Source: Seison nebaliae
Lineage: Eukaryota; Rotifera; Pararotatoria; Seisonacea; Seisonidae
NCBI GenBank assembly: GCA_023231475.1
Contig: JALJEE010001125.1
Location: forward strand, 1-55,112
DNA length: 55,112 bases
Reading direction: 5' to 3'
Both the position numbers and the translations under genes were made by a program. Below are positions 1-9,874 of this stretch, in pieces; position 1 is the stretch's first letter, and every line of letters starts with the position of its first letter. Below the pieces are notes generated by a model. That model made no database searches, was not told where the DNA came from, and saw only the letters and a program-made list of their open reading frames with translations.

Positions 1-54
1 TTTTTAAATAGTCGAATAATCTTCTTTTATAATTTTATGATTTTATGATTTTAG

Positions 55-1338
55 CTAATTTCTTGTCAGAATCTGATGCTGAAGCACAAATGACTGTAAG
101 TTCTACCGTAGGCACAACTGGTGGCTCAAATGGTGCCTCAACCAGCGGTTCTACCGGTGGCTCAACTGATGGCTCAACTGGCGGTTAACTTTTCAAAAAC
201 AGAAAAAATTGTACAAATTTTTAATTATAGCATTGGATGATGATGATAATAATAATACGTCTGATGTAACCACAACTGTTACCCAAAACGCTACAACAAC
301 TAGCAAGTTTGATAGAATTAAAAGATATATTTTGTTAAATTTAATGTTTTTTTTAAAGTGGTACCAGAGTATTGGGCGAAAATGAGAAATTCGCCACTAT
401 TAATACTTCGATGGAAGTTGAATTCGCTGGCCAAGGTGAATGTGAAAGTCAACAGCAACAAATAGCAACTGAAATAGCAAAAGGAATGGATGAAAATGTT
501 GAAGGACAATCTGGTGGTCCTTGTACATCGCCAAAAAGAGCACCATTTGTCGTTCCAATTTTGTTTATTGTTGATCTTCGGAGTGTTGCAGAGAACATCT
601 TTACGGTAATTAGAACTGGCGATACCGATGCATTTACAAAGTTGATACAAACTGTTGTAAATAGTGCTTCAGTTAATTCAATTTTAAAGAAAATTTATGT
701 CACTTCTATCTCATCCCAAAAACGTTTAAAGTTTTTTAAATAGTCGAATAATCTTCTTTTATAATTTTATGATTTTAGCTAATTTCTTATCAGAATCTGA
801 TGCTGAAGCACAAATTGCTGCAAGTTCTGGAACGACTACAGCATCAGTTAACGGTCAAACTGGTTCTACTGGTGGCTCAAATGGTGCCTCAACCAGCAGT
901 TCTACCGGTGGCTCAACTGGTGGCTCAACTGGCGGTTCAACTGGTGGTTCAACAGACGGTGCTGCTGGTGGTTCAACAGACGGTGCTACTGGTGGTTCAA
1001 CAGACGGTTCTACTGGTGGTTCTACTGGCAGTTCTACTAAAGGTTCTACTGGCGGTTCAACTGAAGGTTCTACTGGTGGTACTACTGGCGTTTCAACTGA
1101 AGGTTCTACTGAAGATTTTAATGGTGATTCAACAGACGGTGCAATTGGTGGTTCAACAGATGGTGCTACAGGTGGTTCTACTGGTGGTTCTACTGGTAGT
1201 TCTATTGGCGGTTCTACTGGCGTTTCAACTGAAGGTTCTATTGGTGGTTCTACTGGCGGTTCAACTGAAGATTTTAATGGTGATTCAACATTTTCATCCA
1301 TTCCTTTTGCTATTTCAGTTGCTATTTGTTGCTTTTGA
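55..1338 (+). CDS. Membrane-family ectodomain gene, left-truncated, running into a Gly-Ser-Thr repeat
   Basis: Four exons join in one frame: 55-183, 231-306, 359-723 and 779-1338. The first acceptor is at 54, so the gene begins left of the window. Exon 1 encodes a SESDAEAQ stretch and a short Gly-Ser-Thr run. Exon 2 is Asp/Asn/Thr-rich. Exon 3 holds a folded-looking block starting TRVLGENEKFATINTS with two Cys. Exon 4 repeats the SESDAEAQ module and then a long GSTG repeat. From about 1290 onward exon 4 is only the antisense of the minus-strand copy, so its last 16 codons are probably not native. All joints are phase-compatible. The family is unrecognised. In the sister copy the same exons follow a transmembrane exon, so this is probably an extracellular region. 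The alternative is that exon 1 ends at the TAA at 186-188 and belongs to a separate upstream gene. Confidence 0.5.
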
Positions 1339-1574
1339 CTTTCACATTCACCTTGGCCATCGAATTCAACTTCCATCGAAGTATTAATAGTGGCGAATTT
1401 CTCATTTTCGCCCAATACTCTAGTATCACTTTAAAAAAAAACATTAAATTTAACAAAATATATCTTTTAATTCTATCAAACTTGCTAGTTGTTGTAGGCG
1501 TATTATTATTATCATCATCATCCAACGCTATAATTAAAAATTTGTGCAATTTTTTCTGTTTTTGAAAAGTTAAC
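182..1574. repeat. Large inverted repeat, arms 182-502 and 1290-1574
   Basis: The left arm on the plus strand matches the right arm read on the minus strand through two exons and the introns between and beside them. The left arm has an extra 30 bp (10 codons) in the Asp/Asn/Thr exon. Homology starts at the CGGTTAAC splice donor and stops just after the DENVE codons. The segment 1-183 is separately repeated in direct orientation from about 733 (intron tail plus SESDAEAQ exon). The block is therefore a mosaic of direct and inverted copies of one gene. Confidence 0.8.
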
Positions 1575-1772
1575 CGGCTGATATTCCAACTGCGAAACCG
1601 ACAATGACCGCTGAAATAATTATTGCTGCTAATATTCCAATGACCATTGGACTTAGAGCGGTTTTACGTATCTTACGATTTTCTCGTATATCTTCAGCGT
1701 GACTGAATAAATAAATATATAAATTTCAAAATGATGTCGATAATTTTCTAACATTAAAGTTGAAAATGCCAT
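855..1772 (-). CDS. Putative type II single-pass membrane protein with Pro-Val-Glu repeat tail (inverted copy)
   Basis: The exons are 1753-1772, 1575-1702, 1482-1527 and 855-1428, giving 255 aa. The protein starts MAFSTLIHAEDIRENRK, a charged cytosolic-looking N terminus. One hydrophobic helix follows at about residues 26-48 (GILAAIIISAVIVGFAVGIS), then an Asp/Asn/Thr linker and the GENEKFATINTS module shared with the plus-strand gene. The rest is a VEPPVEPS-like repeat, which is simply the antisense reading of the plus-strand Gly-Ser-Thr array. The N-terminal exons look genuine because introns of 47-53 bp join them in frame. The repeat tail is doubtful because the inverted-repeat junction falls at about 1290. 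No signal peptide is seen and topology is inferred. The function is unknown. Confidence 0.45.
862..1275. repeat. 12-bp minisatellite (GSTG on plus, PVEP on minus)
   Basis: This is a tandem array of variants of GGTTCTACTGGT. It is open in two frames on the plus strand and in one on the minus strand: GGST-type repeats one way, VEPP-type the other. The unit is varied by TDGA, TEGS and EDFNGDS segments, so it is an old array and not freshly expanded. Confidence 0.85.
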
Positions 1773-3191
1773 TTTGTTTTTGTCAAATAAAAATCTATTC
1801 CGAAAGTTTATGAGTAAACCTTTGATATTCACTTCATATTTATACACGTCGGAATGACACCCACGCTTTGTTCATATGTCATGAATCGGATTTTTGATAT
1901 TCACTATATCATGTCTCATCAGCAATAGATTTGTTGGTTTCAATAGATTGGACCGTAAAATTTAAAATTTAATTTTATAAACAATTATAATTTCAATAAC
2001 GTATGCTTTTGTTCATGACATTATAAGGCGTGAAATACATGACGTGACATTCTCTTGCACATTCGTAATATAATTTATATCAAATTAACATTATACATTG
2101 TTAAAGGATGAAATTTTGTCCGTGATATTAAGCTTTATAGAAAATTCGTCTAAGATAAGTGTCTAAGGCTATATAGAATATTTTAAATTTATTGGAGTTT
2201 ATTGGGAGATATCAAATATCACGAATTTCTCATCCTTTGATTATTATTATCATTTATTATGAAGTTTGAATGATAATTCTGTTAATTTATTCTCGTGACG
2301 AAAGAAATGTAATTCTTAAACAATTTATTGAACACCAATAAAGAAAGTTCGATAAATTCAATTATCCTTCTTCGTAATAAGATCTGGTAAAGAAATGACA
2401 TTATGATTGTTTTCATTCTTTCGGTTTCCTATAAAAAAAGTAAAGAATTGTCATCTATTCTCATAAATTTCAATTTTCAAAATTCATTCTTTGCAAACAT
2501 TCCATGTCGAACTGAAAAACTGAATTCAATTGAAACTTTCGTAGATGTCACTGTCGGATTCCTGTAATTCGATGATCAACATAGATTTTTTCTTGAAAAT
2601 CTTTTCTTAAATAAATTTTCAAATATTTTAGATGAGAGTAACTGTTGGATTGGAAAGGATGTGAGTCTCCTCAACATCTTCAATTTGGGAGGATAACTAA
2701 AAGTTCAGAGTTTAATGAAAGTTGGAAATAATGAGAATTATTTTGATTTCACTTTAATTATCTCCACCGAATCATCTTGATGTTTCTTTAAGATATTCGC
2801 GAAAAAATTCCCCTTGAACTTTTCAACGATACTTCTATTTTTTTCTGTGAGGAAATCTGGTGAATAATGAAAATAATTTGAATAGAACTTCGATTTGACG
2901 TCATCTTCTTGGAGGCTGGAAAAAGAGGAAAGTAAAATTGTTTTAAATTAAAATATTGATGATTGACCAAATGCAATGTTTTTAGTCTTTGTCTTCATTT
3001 TTCGATTATTCAACATATTAAATGAGCTAAACTAGAAAAAGGAAAAAATCCAAAAAAAAATTACAAAATCCAATTGAGTAATTGGTTGAATTTATTTATA
3101 AAGAATTCGTAATATAATTAAAAAGAATTCTTATTTACAACACATATTGATAAATAGAAAACTAAAAACAAATTGAAGAAATGAAGATGGT
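1773..3191. other. Gene-free interval
   Basis: AT-rich sequence with no reading frame that has recognisable protein features or plausible splice joints. A short phrase (TTTGATATTCACT) occurs twice near 1816 and 1892. It probably holds the unplaced 5' region of the minus-strand membrane gene and the 3' flank of the RPA49 gene. Confidence 0.6.
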
Positions 3192-4337
3192 TCAATTTCG
3201 ACGTTTCTTTGACCGTCTGAATGGGCCACTACTTAAAAATTTGTCATTCAAAACATTTTTCACAGTTAATCGTAATCGATGAGCAAACTCGGTATTACCG
3301 TCATGAACGACCGTTTCCTCGGCAACTGTACAATGCAATGAACGTGCAATTCCTGTTAATTCATCGATTCTAATGTGCAAATCGGAATGAATTTTTCGAA
3401 TATTGAAATCGAATCCTTCTAAATAAAGGACAAGAATAAGAATGTGTGATATCAATGTCTCTCGTTCGTTCTTCATCATTTGTCCCTGTTTCCCGTTGTC
3501 TGATTTGACGATGAATTGTTTCATGAGAAATTCGGATAGAACTGAATTATTTTTGAATTGGGGAGGAAGTCGATGCAATTTGAATACTCTTGTGGAATAA
3601 GATTTTGCTAATTGCATTAAGAAATACAAATATCCGACGATACAATAATCGAGAAGATGTTCTTTGACGTTCGCTAAATCCTTCCGTAACTCTCCTACCA
3701 TATATTGAATGAATGATGGTAATGAGGAGAATTGTGTGTCTAATTCCATTTCCTTCTTCATCCAATTTTGTACGAAATCCATATTCTTTAACAATTTTAA
3801 AATGTGTGTGGGAATTATGCTACTGATATCGATCTCATCCTCTAAATTTTCCGATTCGTCCGATAAAGTTGGAAAGAAACTTTTCAAGATACTTGTCATT
3901 CCCGACTCTTCCGATTGACTGTTTTCCTTCTGATCTTTTAGAGTTCCTTCATCCAATAAATTGCTCACTCTCTTCTGTTCGTCAATTGAGAGCATGGAAT
4001 GCATATAATCGATATTGACTTTCTTCGCTTTCGCCGAACCGAATACTTGAACAAAATTACTTTTTGTAAACTCGTTGGTGGGAATATCCTCCTCATTCCT
4101 CATTGGAATGAGTGAAGCATTGACAACTTTCATTGGATATATTCGAACATGTTTCTTTCCCGGTCGCACATGAACAACAAATTGTTTTTTATCATCTCCA
4201 TAATCTTTAGTTGTGTAATGAACGTCACTCGAATCGATTTTCATAATTTTCTTTCCTGTCGATTCATCATCTTTCATGGTCGATACAAATCGTTTCGTTC
4301 GACCATGATCGGGCGCATTAAATTTAGTGAGAAACAT
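3192..4337 (-). CDS. POLR1E: DNA-directed RNA polymerase I subunit RPA49 (PAF53)
   Basis: This protein of about 381 aa is, by family knowledge, half of the RPA49-RPA34 heterodimer that helps Pol I initiate and elongate on rDNA in the nucleolus. The N-terminal part resembles the dimerisation domain (KRFVSTM, then a FVVHV...KHVRIYPMKVVNASLIP stretch). The C-terminal half resembles the tandem winged-helix region (VGYLYFLMQLAKS, RETLISHILILVLYLEGF), and the protein ends with a basic tail, KKRRN. I took the ATG at 4337. The frame stays open about 90 bases upstream without an ATG, so a short extra exon spliced into this ATG region (for example an ATG near 4410, donor near 4390) is possible. It lies 155 bp downstream of ZCCHC8 on the same strand. 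Identity rests on remembered family patterns, not an alignment. Confidence 0.7.
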   Translation of the reverse strand: MFLTKFNAPDHGRTKRFVSTMKDDESTGKKIMKIDSSDVHYTTKDYGDDKKQFVVHVRPGKKHVRIYPMKVVNASLIPMRNEEDIPTNEFTKSNFVQVFGSAKAKKVNIDYMHSMLSIDEQKRVSNLLDEGTLKDQKENSQSEESGMTSILKSFFPTLSDESENLEDEIDISSIIPTHILKLLKNMDFVQNWMKKEMELDTQFSSLPSFIQYMVGELRKDLANVKEHLLDYCIVGYLYFLMQLAKSYSTRVFKLHRLPPQFKNNSVLSEFLMKQFIVKSDNGKQGQMMKNERETLISHILILVLYLEGFDFNIRKIHSDLHIRIDELTGIARSLHCTVAEETVVHDGNTEFAHRLRLTVKNVLNDKFLSSGPFRRSKKRRN

Positions 4338-4492
4338 CTTAATCGAAAAGAAAAGATAGAAATGATTTACCTCCCAAAAAACATTTTTACAGAAACATGG
4401 AATTTGAAAAACATCCAATTTCCACACACTTAATATAAAATGAAGAAGAAAAAGAAGAAAAAAAAATTAATTAGAAGAAAAATAATTTCGTT

Positions 4493-5911
4493 TCACATAA
4501 ACTGTTGACGTCGATGATCGATATCACCATTAGTCATTGGAATTGGAAATTCATTATAAGAGTTACTGTTATTGTTGTTGTTTGAATTGAATGAATCATC
4601 ATTCTCTAACACAATTATTTCGTCCACTACTTCACCATCTTCCAATTCCATATCGATCGGTTCTGATGATTTTTGTGAAATCGTCTCATTTGATGAATTA
4701 CGTGGACTGTCTCGTTTGGAAGTGCTTTCTAGATACTGTAATTTATCGTTCGTTATTTCATTCATCAAATCAAAAATTCGACGTGAATTCGATACAGACG
4801 TGGCATCAGAAACGGTTCGATCAAACGGTTGAATTCCTTTATCGAACGGAAGAATTTCATTAATAAAATTCTTCTCTTTCGGTTTCTTCTCACTCAAATT
4901 ACAAACGATAGTCGCCGCTTTCTCTAAACGTGTCTTCTTCGTTTTTAACAATTCATCTTTCAAATCATCGTCGCCTATTCGAGCTCGTTTCATTGTATCA
5001 TAACCATCATCTTTCTTATTGATTGGTAACAATTTCTCTAAGGAAAACTCCTTATCAAATTGAGTCACATTATATTTCCGATATTCGTCAATATAACCAT
5101 CGGGTATGGGACCGTTATATCCAGGAAATTTAAATAATAGATGTTCCATAAAAGAAATCGGCGTTTCTTCTCGTTTCCGTTTTCCTGATGTCGATTCATT
5201 AAATGTCAATTTTCCAGTTCGATTCTCCGCAAATTTCAACCAACCGGCCGGAAATCCTAAACATCTCATCCGGTAAACGAATGATGGCAATTGATTTTGG
5301 TGCACATTTAGTGCACGTAGCAAATCTTCTGACCATTCGCCCGGAATCATCTTTTGGCATTTCTGTTTCATCATATGTGACATATCATTCGGATGTGGAA
5401 TGAATCCTTCATGATATTTCCGATCGAATAGATTCCCTGAATGGTTATTTTTTTCTGCGTTAAATTTTTCGATATTTCTTCGGATCGTTTCAACGGAACG
5501 ATCTTTTGGACAATTCCTAATTTCGTGACCACTTTCATTACAATTGAAACATTTATTCCTCCTCTTATTGAGATCTTCCTTCGTATCAGTTGGTGGTTGA
5601 GTATCGAAAGCAAATGTCAAGCATTCCTGGAAATCTGTAGGTCCATATAACGGTGAAATATCATCACCTCGTAAGAAATCGTCTCTCATAATCGATGATC
5701 GATCAATACAATAATTTGAATAATATTCAACTGGATTACTTCTTCCTTTTTTATCTTCATCGTCCGATTCGTCATCTCCAAACTTTTTATGGAGAGCACT
5801 TCTATTAATCAGTTTCCTCACACTTTTCAAAGTTTTCAAAATGTTTCCTTCTATATATTCCGTCAAGTCCGGTGACAAATCACCATAACTGATTGATATA
5901 TGAAAATTCAT
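4493..5911 (-). CDS. ZCCHC8: ZCCHC8-like zinc knuckle and PSP-domain protein (NEXT complex scaffold)
   Basis: Single exon, about 472 aa. A CCHC zinc knuckle (CFNCNESGHEIRNC) lies near residues 122-135. A proline-rich PSP domain follows near 188-230 (PGEWSEDLLRALNV...LPSFVYRMRCLGFPAGWL), the exact order seen in ZCCHC8. In human cells ZCCHC8 joins MTR4 and RBM7 in the nuclear exosome targeting complex, which directs exosome decay of promoter transcripts and snRNA extensions. The C-terminal 200 residues are charged and Asn-rich with little predicted fold. In human ZCCHC8 (about 700 aa) the far C terminus binds MTR4. Here the protein is shorter, and a matching MTR4-binding tail is not obvious by eye. 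The first ATG in frame is at 5911. The gene is just upstream of RPA49. Confidence 0.85.
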   Translation of the reverse strand: MNFHISISYGDLSPDLTEYIEGNILKTLKSVRKLINRSALHKKFGDDESDDEDKKGRSNPVEYYSNYCIDRSSIMRDDFLRGDDISPLYGPTDFQECLTFAFDTQPPTDTKEDLNKRRNKCFNCNESGHEIRNCPKDRSVETIRRNIEKFNAEKNNHSGNLFDRKYHEGFIPHPNDMSHMMKQKCQKMIPGEWSEDLLRALNVHQNQLPSFVYRMRCLGFPAGWLKFAENRTGKLTFNESTSGKRKREETPISFMEHLLFKFPGYNGPIPDGYIDEYRKYNVTQFDKEFSLEKLLPINKKDDGYDTMKRARIGDDDLKDELLKTKKTRLEKAATIVCNLSEKKPKEKNFINEILPFDKGIQPFDRTVSDATSVSNSRRIFDLMNEITNDKLQYLESTSKRDSPRNSSNETISQKSSEPIDMELEDGEVVDEIIVLENDDSFNSNNNNNSNSYNEFPIPMTNGDIDHRRQQFM

Positions 5912-6814
5912 GAGCAAAACTGATAGAAGATGAAAAGGTAAGAAATATTGACGTCGAACAATCGATTTATAATCAAAGATTTCTCCTCAAATTTTTTACG
6001 TCAACGTACGTTTAATTTCAATTTTTTTCCTCCAAAGTTGTTGTTGTTAATTATGTAATTTTTTCCAACACAATTTACAATATTCCATAATTTTGAATTT
6101 AATTTGTTTTCAATTTTAAGCCTAATATTAAACTTACCCTCAAATTCTAATGCTTTCCTTACTTTTTACTTCCTTATTAATTGGAAAAAATAAAATGTAT
6201 TTTATATTTGCAAAAAAAAAATTGGAAATTCTGTACACCAAAAAAACCATCTAATGCTATATAATGATCTAAAAACCAAAAAAAGATTGGAAAAAGATAT
6301 AGTGAAAAGACAGAAAAAGATCGATCAGAGAATATTGGAGAACGTATAAAAAATAATTTTTCTGCTTTTCAACAAAGACTAAATAACAAATTTGTTCAAT
6401 TTTCTTTCAATTATTTGAGGATGAGAATAATTGCGTCATAAATTCTTATTGTTCGATGTTAGGTATTGACACATGTTAAGTTGATTAATGTAGCGAAGTG
6501 TGAAAATATGATAGATAGATGAAATGAGATAAATTTTAAGATATATTTGTCTTCAAAATTGAAGCTTAATTTGTAAATTAAAGGAATATTATTTTTCATT
6601 TAATTTTATATTAAAATCATTCTACAATAGAATTTGAGTATTAAAGTGAATACGAATGATAAGAAATTGAATAGAAAAATAAAAATATTAGTTGATCATT
6701 TAAATTTTGATATTATTTTTTATTCGGAGTGATAGAATGAGATAATTTCCTTCTTTCTTTCCATAACAGAAACACATTCCTTTTTTGTCCCTACATTCAA
6801 TCATTGAAAGAGAA
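5912..6814. other. Gene-free interval between divergent ZCCHC8 and ZNF706 genes
   Basis: About 900 bp of A/T-rich sequence between two divergently transcribed genes. It must contain the promoters and 5' UTRs of both. No TATA box, RNA gene or repeat stands out. Confidence 0.55.
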
Positions 6815-7039
6815 ATGGCACGGGGACAACAAAAAATTCAGTCACAGCAAAAAAATGCGGCAAAGAAAGCTGCGAAAGCGAAAGGTCAGAGCCAAGATCA
6901 GAAGAAGGCGGCAGCGAAAGCTTTAACTATCAAATGTGCAGTGTGTATGTCACAGATGCCCGATCCGAAGACATACAAGCAACATTTCGAGAACAAACAC
7001 CCGAAAAATGATCTGCCAGAAGACTTGAAAGAAATTTAA
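6815..7039 (+). CDS. ZNF706: ZNF706 homologue, small C2H2 zinc-finger protein
   Basis: The protein has 74 aa against 76 in human ZNF706 and is nearly collinear with it. The N-terminal MARGQQKIQSQQKNA block is essentially the human sequence. A Lys/Ala/Gln-rich helix follows, then a single C2H2 finger CAVCMSQMPDPKTYKQHFENKH and a short acidic tail. The first half is of the basic 4F5/SERF type, whose members bind RNA and acidic proteins. In mammals ZNF706 represses pluripotency genes, but its cellular role in arthropods is not established. Single exon. The ATG at 6815 is preferred over the upstream non-ATG frame because it matches the conserved start. Confidence 0.95.
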   Translation: MARGQQKIQSQQKNAAKKAAKAKGQSQDQKKAAAKALTIKCAVCMSQMPDPKTYKQHFENKHPKNDLPEDLKEI

Positions 7040-8614
7040 TTGATATTGTCAATTTTGAATGGATATTTCCTTTCTTAGAATTCGATGCGATTCTAATGAA
7101 ATTCCATGAGATTTTCCTCTTGTATTTCTTATTTTCTTATTACCTGCGGCATATTGATTTTCGTTTCGATAATTATTTAATGATGAAAACAAATAGCTTA
7201 TTAATCTCCATCTTCTCTCATTTGGGAATTAAATGAAGTCTCTTCTTTCTGGAAGGGAAATGGTTTAATGGAATAGTTCTGATAAGTAGGAGGTATTATT
7301 TAAATTGAAGGTGAGACGTTCGTTAGGGAGGAAGTCGATTTACTAAACAATGAGGTGGAAATGTAGACAATGAATTAACATTGGAATGAAGTCCATATGT
7401 TGGGAAGGAAATGAAAGCGATCCTTTATTTATGAGAGAGAACTTGCTTCCTCTTCATTCATTCATTTATTCTTTCGGTGGAATGATCATTACAGTTGATT
7501 AGCAGAAGTCTCTCCGTCCTTCATCTTTCCCATTATCAGTACAATAATGAAAGAAGTGAGGAGAGTATGAGATATGAGAATCACTTTCCTCTCGGAGAAT
7601 TATCAATCATCATTTTCATTATAAACAATATCCGTTCCATCTGAAATGGCAGACTACCACAATTAATTGAAAAGTTCTGACAAAAACGATTGAAAAAGAA
7701 TCATTCGTGAAATTATTTGTTGGAGAAGAGAACACCATTCAAATAATACAAATAACTATAAGAGATAATTTAATTTTGAATGATGACAATCAGTTGCAAT
7801 ATAATTTTGAGGATGTGACGAGAATATGATGTAATAAGTAGTTTTCATTCGGGCTATGTATGAGATATTGCTTAAAGAATTGCTTATATTCAATGATTGC
7901 CGTTGGTGAAGAATGAAGACAAACAAAAAAAGGAAAAGTAACGAAGAACTTTTAATTTCATAGTAAATAGTGAATGATAGTGTAGAAATATCGTAGCGCA
8001 TTCAAACATAGAGAAAAATGCCGGATATTATTTATTATTTATATATCGATCAATGATAATGGTGATATGGATGTCTCTATGGGACACGGTCTCTCCGTCT
8101 AAATCATCTCCATTCTCTCCAACAATTATGACCATGACAAATTATTTCTCCCACATTTATTCATAAATATAGATTATACAATTTAATGATCCCACAATCA
8201 TTAATTAAACTTCCCACCAAAAAACCGATTCCATTTTACATAATCCAATAATGTTAACGCTTCAATATTGTGGAAAGTCTATTATAAAAGAATTGTTTAA
8301 ATTCTATTCTTCTTTTCCAATTCATTCGATAAGTGGTTTATCAGTATTTTGATAAAGAATTACCTCTGAAAATTCTCCGAGTTCATTGTTGGACAATTGG
8401 TATAACAAAGAAATAAATTATATCGTGTCAAATAATATTGAGAGTACAATCGATTCATTCAATATTGTCCAAGTCATTCAGTAACATGAAAGACAGAAAT
8501 AAGACGAATCAGCATATGGAATGTTTACGATTATTAATGTTTCCCTTCCAAATCATCCATTCTCTCAAATGAGAGTGCACGATCGATTTGAAACACGTTA
8601 AATTTTAATAAATT
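7040..8614. other. Gene-free interval downstream of ZNF706
   Basis: AT-rich DNA with no supportable coding exon on either strand. The first part is presumably the ZNF706 3' UTR. No RNA gene or transposon end recognised. Confidence 0.55.
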
Positions 8615-8762
8615 TCTGTGAGTTTATTCAACTTTCTCCCAAATAATTTCTCATTTTCGTCGAGCAAGACGTAATTGTTCGTTTTCATTCAAAAGGAAAT
8701 TCCATTGAACATTCCAAATTATAAATATTCTAACAAAGAATTATTCGTCCAACTATTATCTA
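8615..8762. repeat. 148-bp duplicated segment, copy 1
   Basis: Matches 13440-13587 in the same orientation over 148 bp with 3 mismatches and no gaps. The two copies begin at the same TCTGTGAGTTTATTC and end at the same ATCTA. Neither reads as a protein and no terminal inverted repeats are visible. Confidence 0.9.
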
Positions 8763-9874
8763 CCCGTCTCATCAGACGTGTTCAGAAATCGATTGTTCAT
8801 TCATTGTGATAACTGATGAATTGAGTCGTTGTTTCATTGACGATATTGATTTCCGTTTATTGCCCTCCTCTCCACCGGAGAGATCTGAGCGGAAATATCT
8901 CAATATTTGTTCAATACATATACTCCTCATTGCTCATGACGAATTATGAATATTTTATTTGTTCAACGGAGACCAGTCGCCCGCCCGCCCGCCATTCTTC
9001 TTCCATTTCTAATAAATTGTGTTTTATACGATTTCCTCTTTCTACAACTCATTGTTTTGAATACTAATCGAAAATTATAAATTTCCTCTTCTTTCCTCCT
9101 CACAATTTCATGGGGAAACAGAACACGAACTTTCCATTCCTATCTCTTTTCGTGCGGAGGAATATTAGGCAATTCTCATGTCGATCATCATTCCACTCAA
9201 TCTATTTAAATTATCCATTAATTAGTCATAATTGTTTCCATCAATTTAATTGTTTTCTTCATCATTCTCTCATTATTCCAACTTTTGCTCATAACATCTA
9301 ACTTATTATGAAATTATGAAATATATGTAATTTTCCTTAACGAGAGAATTTCAAATTTCTTCTACTTTATCATAATATGAAATAATTAAATAAGTGATAG
9401 ATATCCGTAGACTTAATAGAATTATCTCAAATAGGAAATTCCAATTTATTTTCAAAAACGATCGAGCACTCTTCATTATTTGTAGAAGTGATGAGTTATT
9501 CGTAAATGTCACACTTGTTTCAATTTATTATTGACATAATGTCAATCACTAAATGACATGAGTGCGAATTGCTCGTCCCTAACTGGATTTTCGAACGGTT
9601 TTTAAAATGAGATAAGGATCAGTCAATCCTCTTTCTGAGATTACATAATCTTTTAGCATTCGATTAGTTGAACATTGAGTGAAAGAGAAGAATAATTAAT
9701 GAGACTATTCATTGGGGAGAATGGGTCGAATTGTTGTCAATTGGAATTTGTCATAAACCAATTTAATATGATCTAATCGGTTACGAGGAAATTATTCAAT
9801 CTCTTCCAAGCAGAAGACAAATGAATGAATTGTTGTAGAATGAATTATAATTATTATTCGATTTATTCTCTCAG
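8763..9874. other. Gene-free interval, likely holds the missing 5' exon(s) of the GPCR
   Basis: The first GPCR exon I can place starts with an acceptor at 9874 in phase 0 and lacks a signal peptide. A signal-peptide exon must therefore lie here or further upstream. I could not identify it. No other feature seen. Confidence 0.5.
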
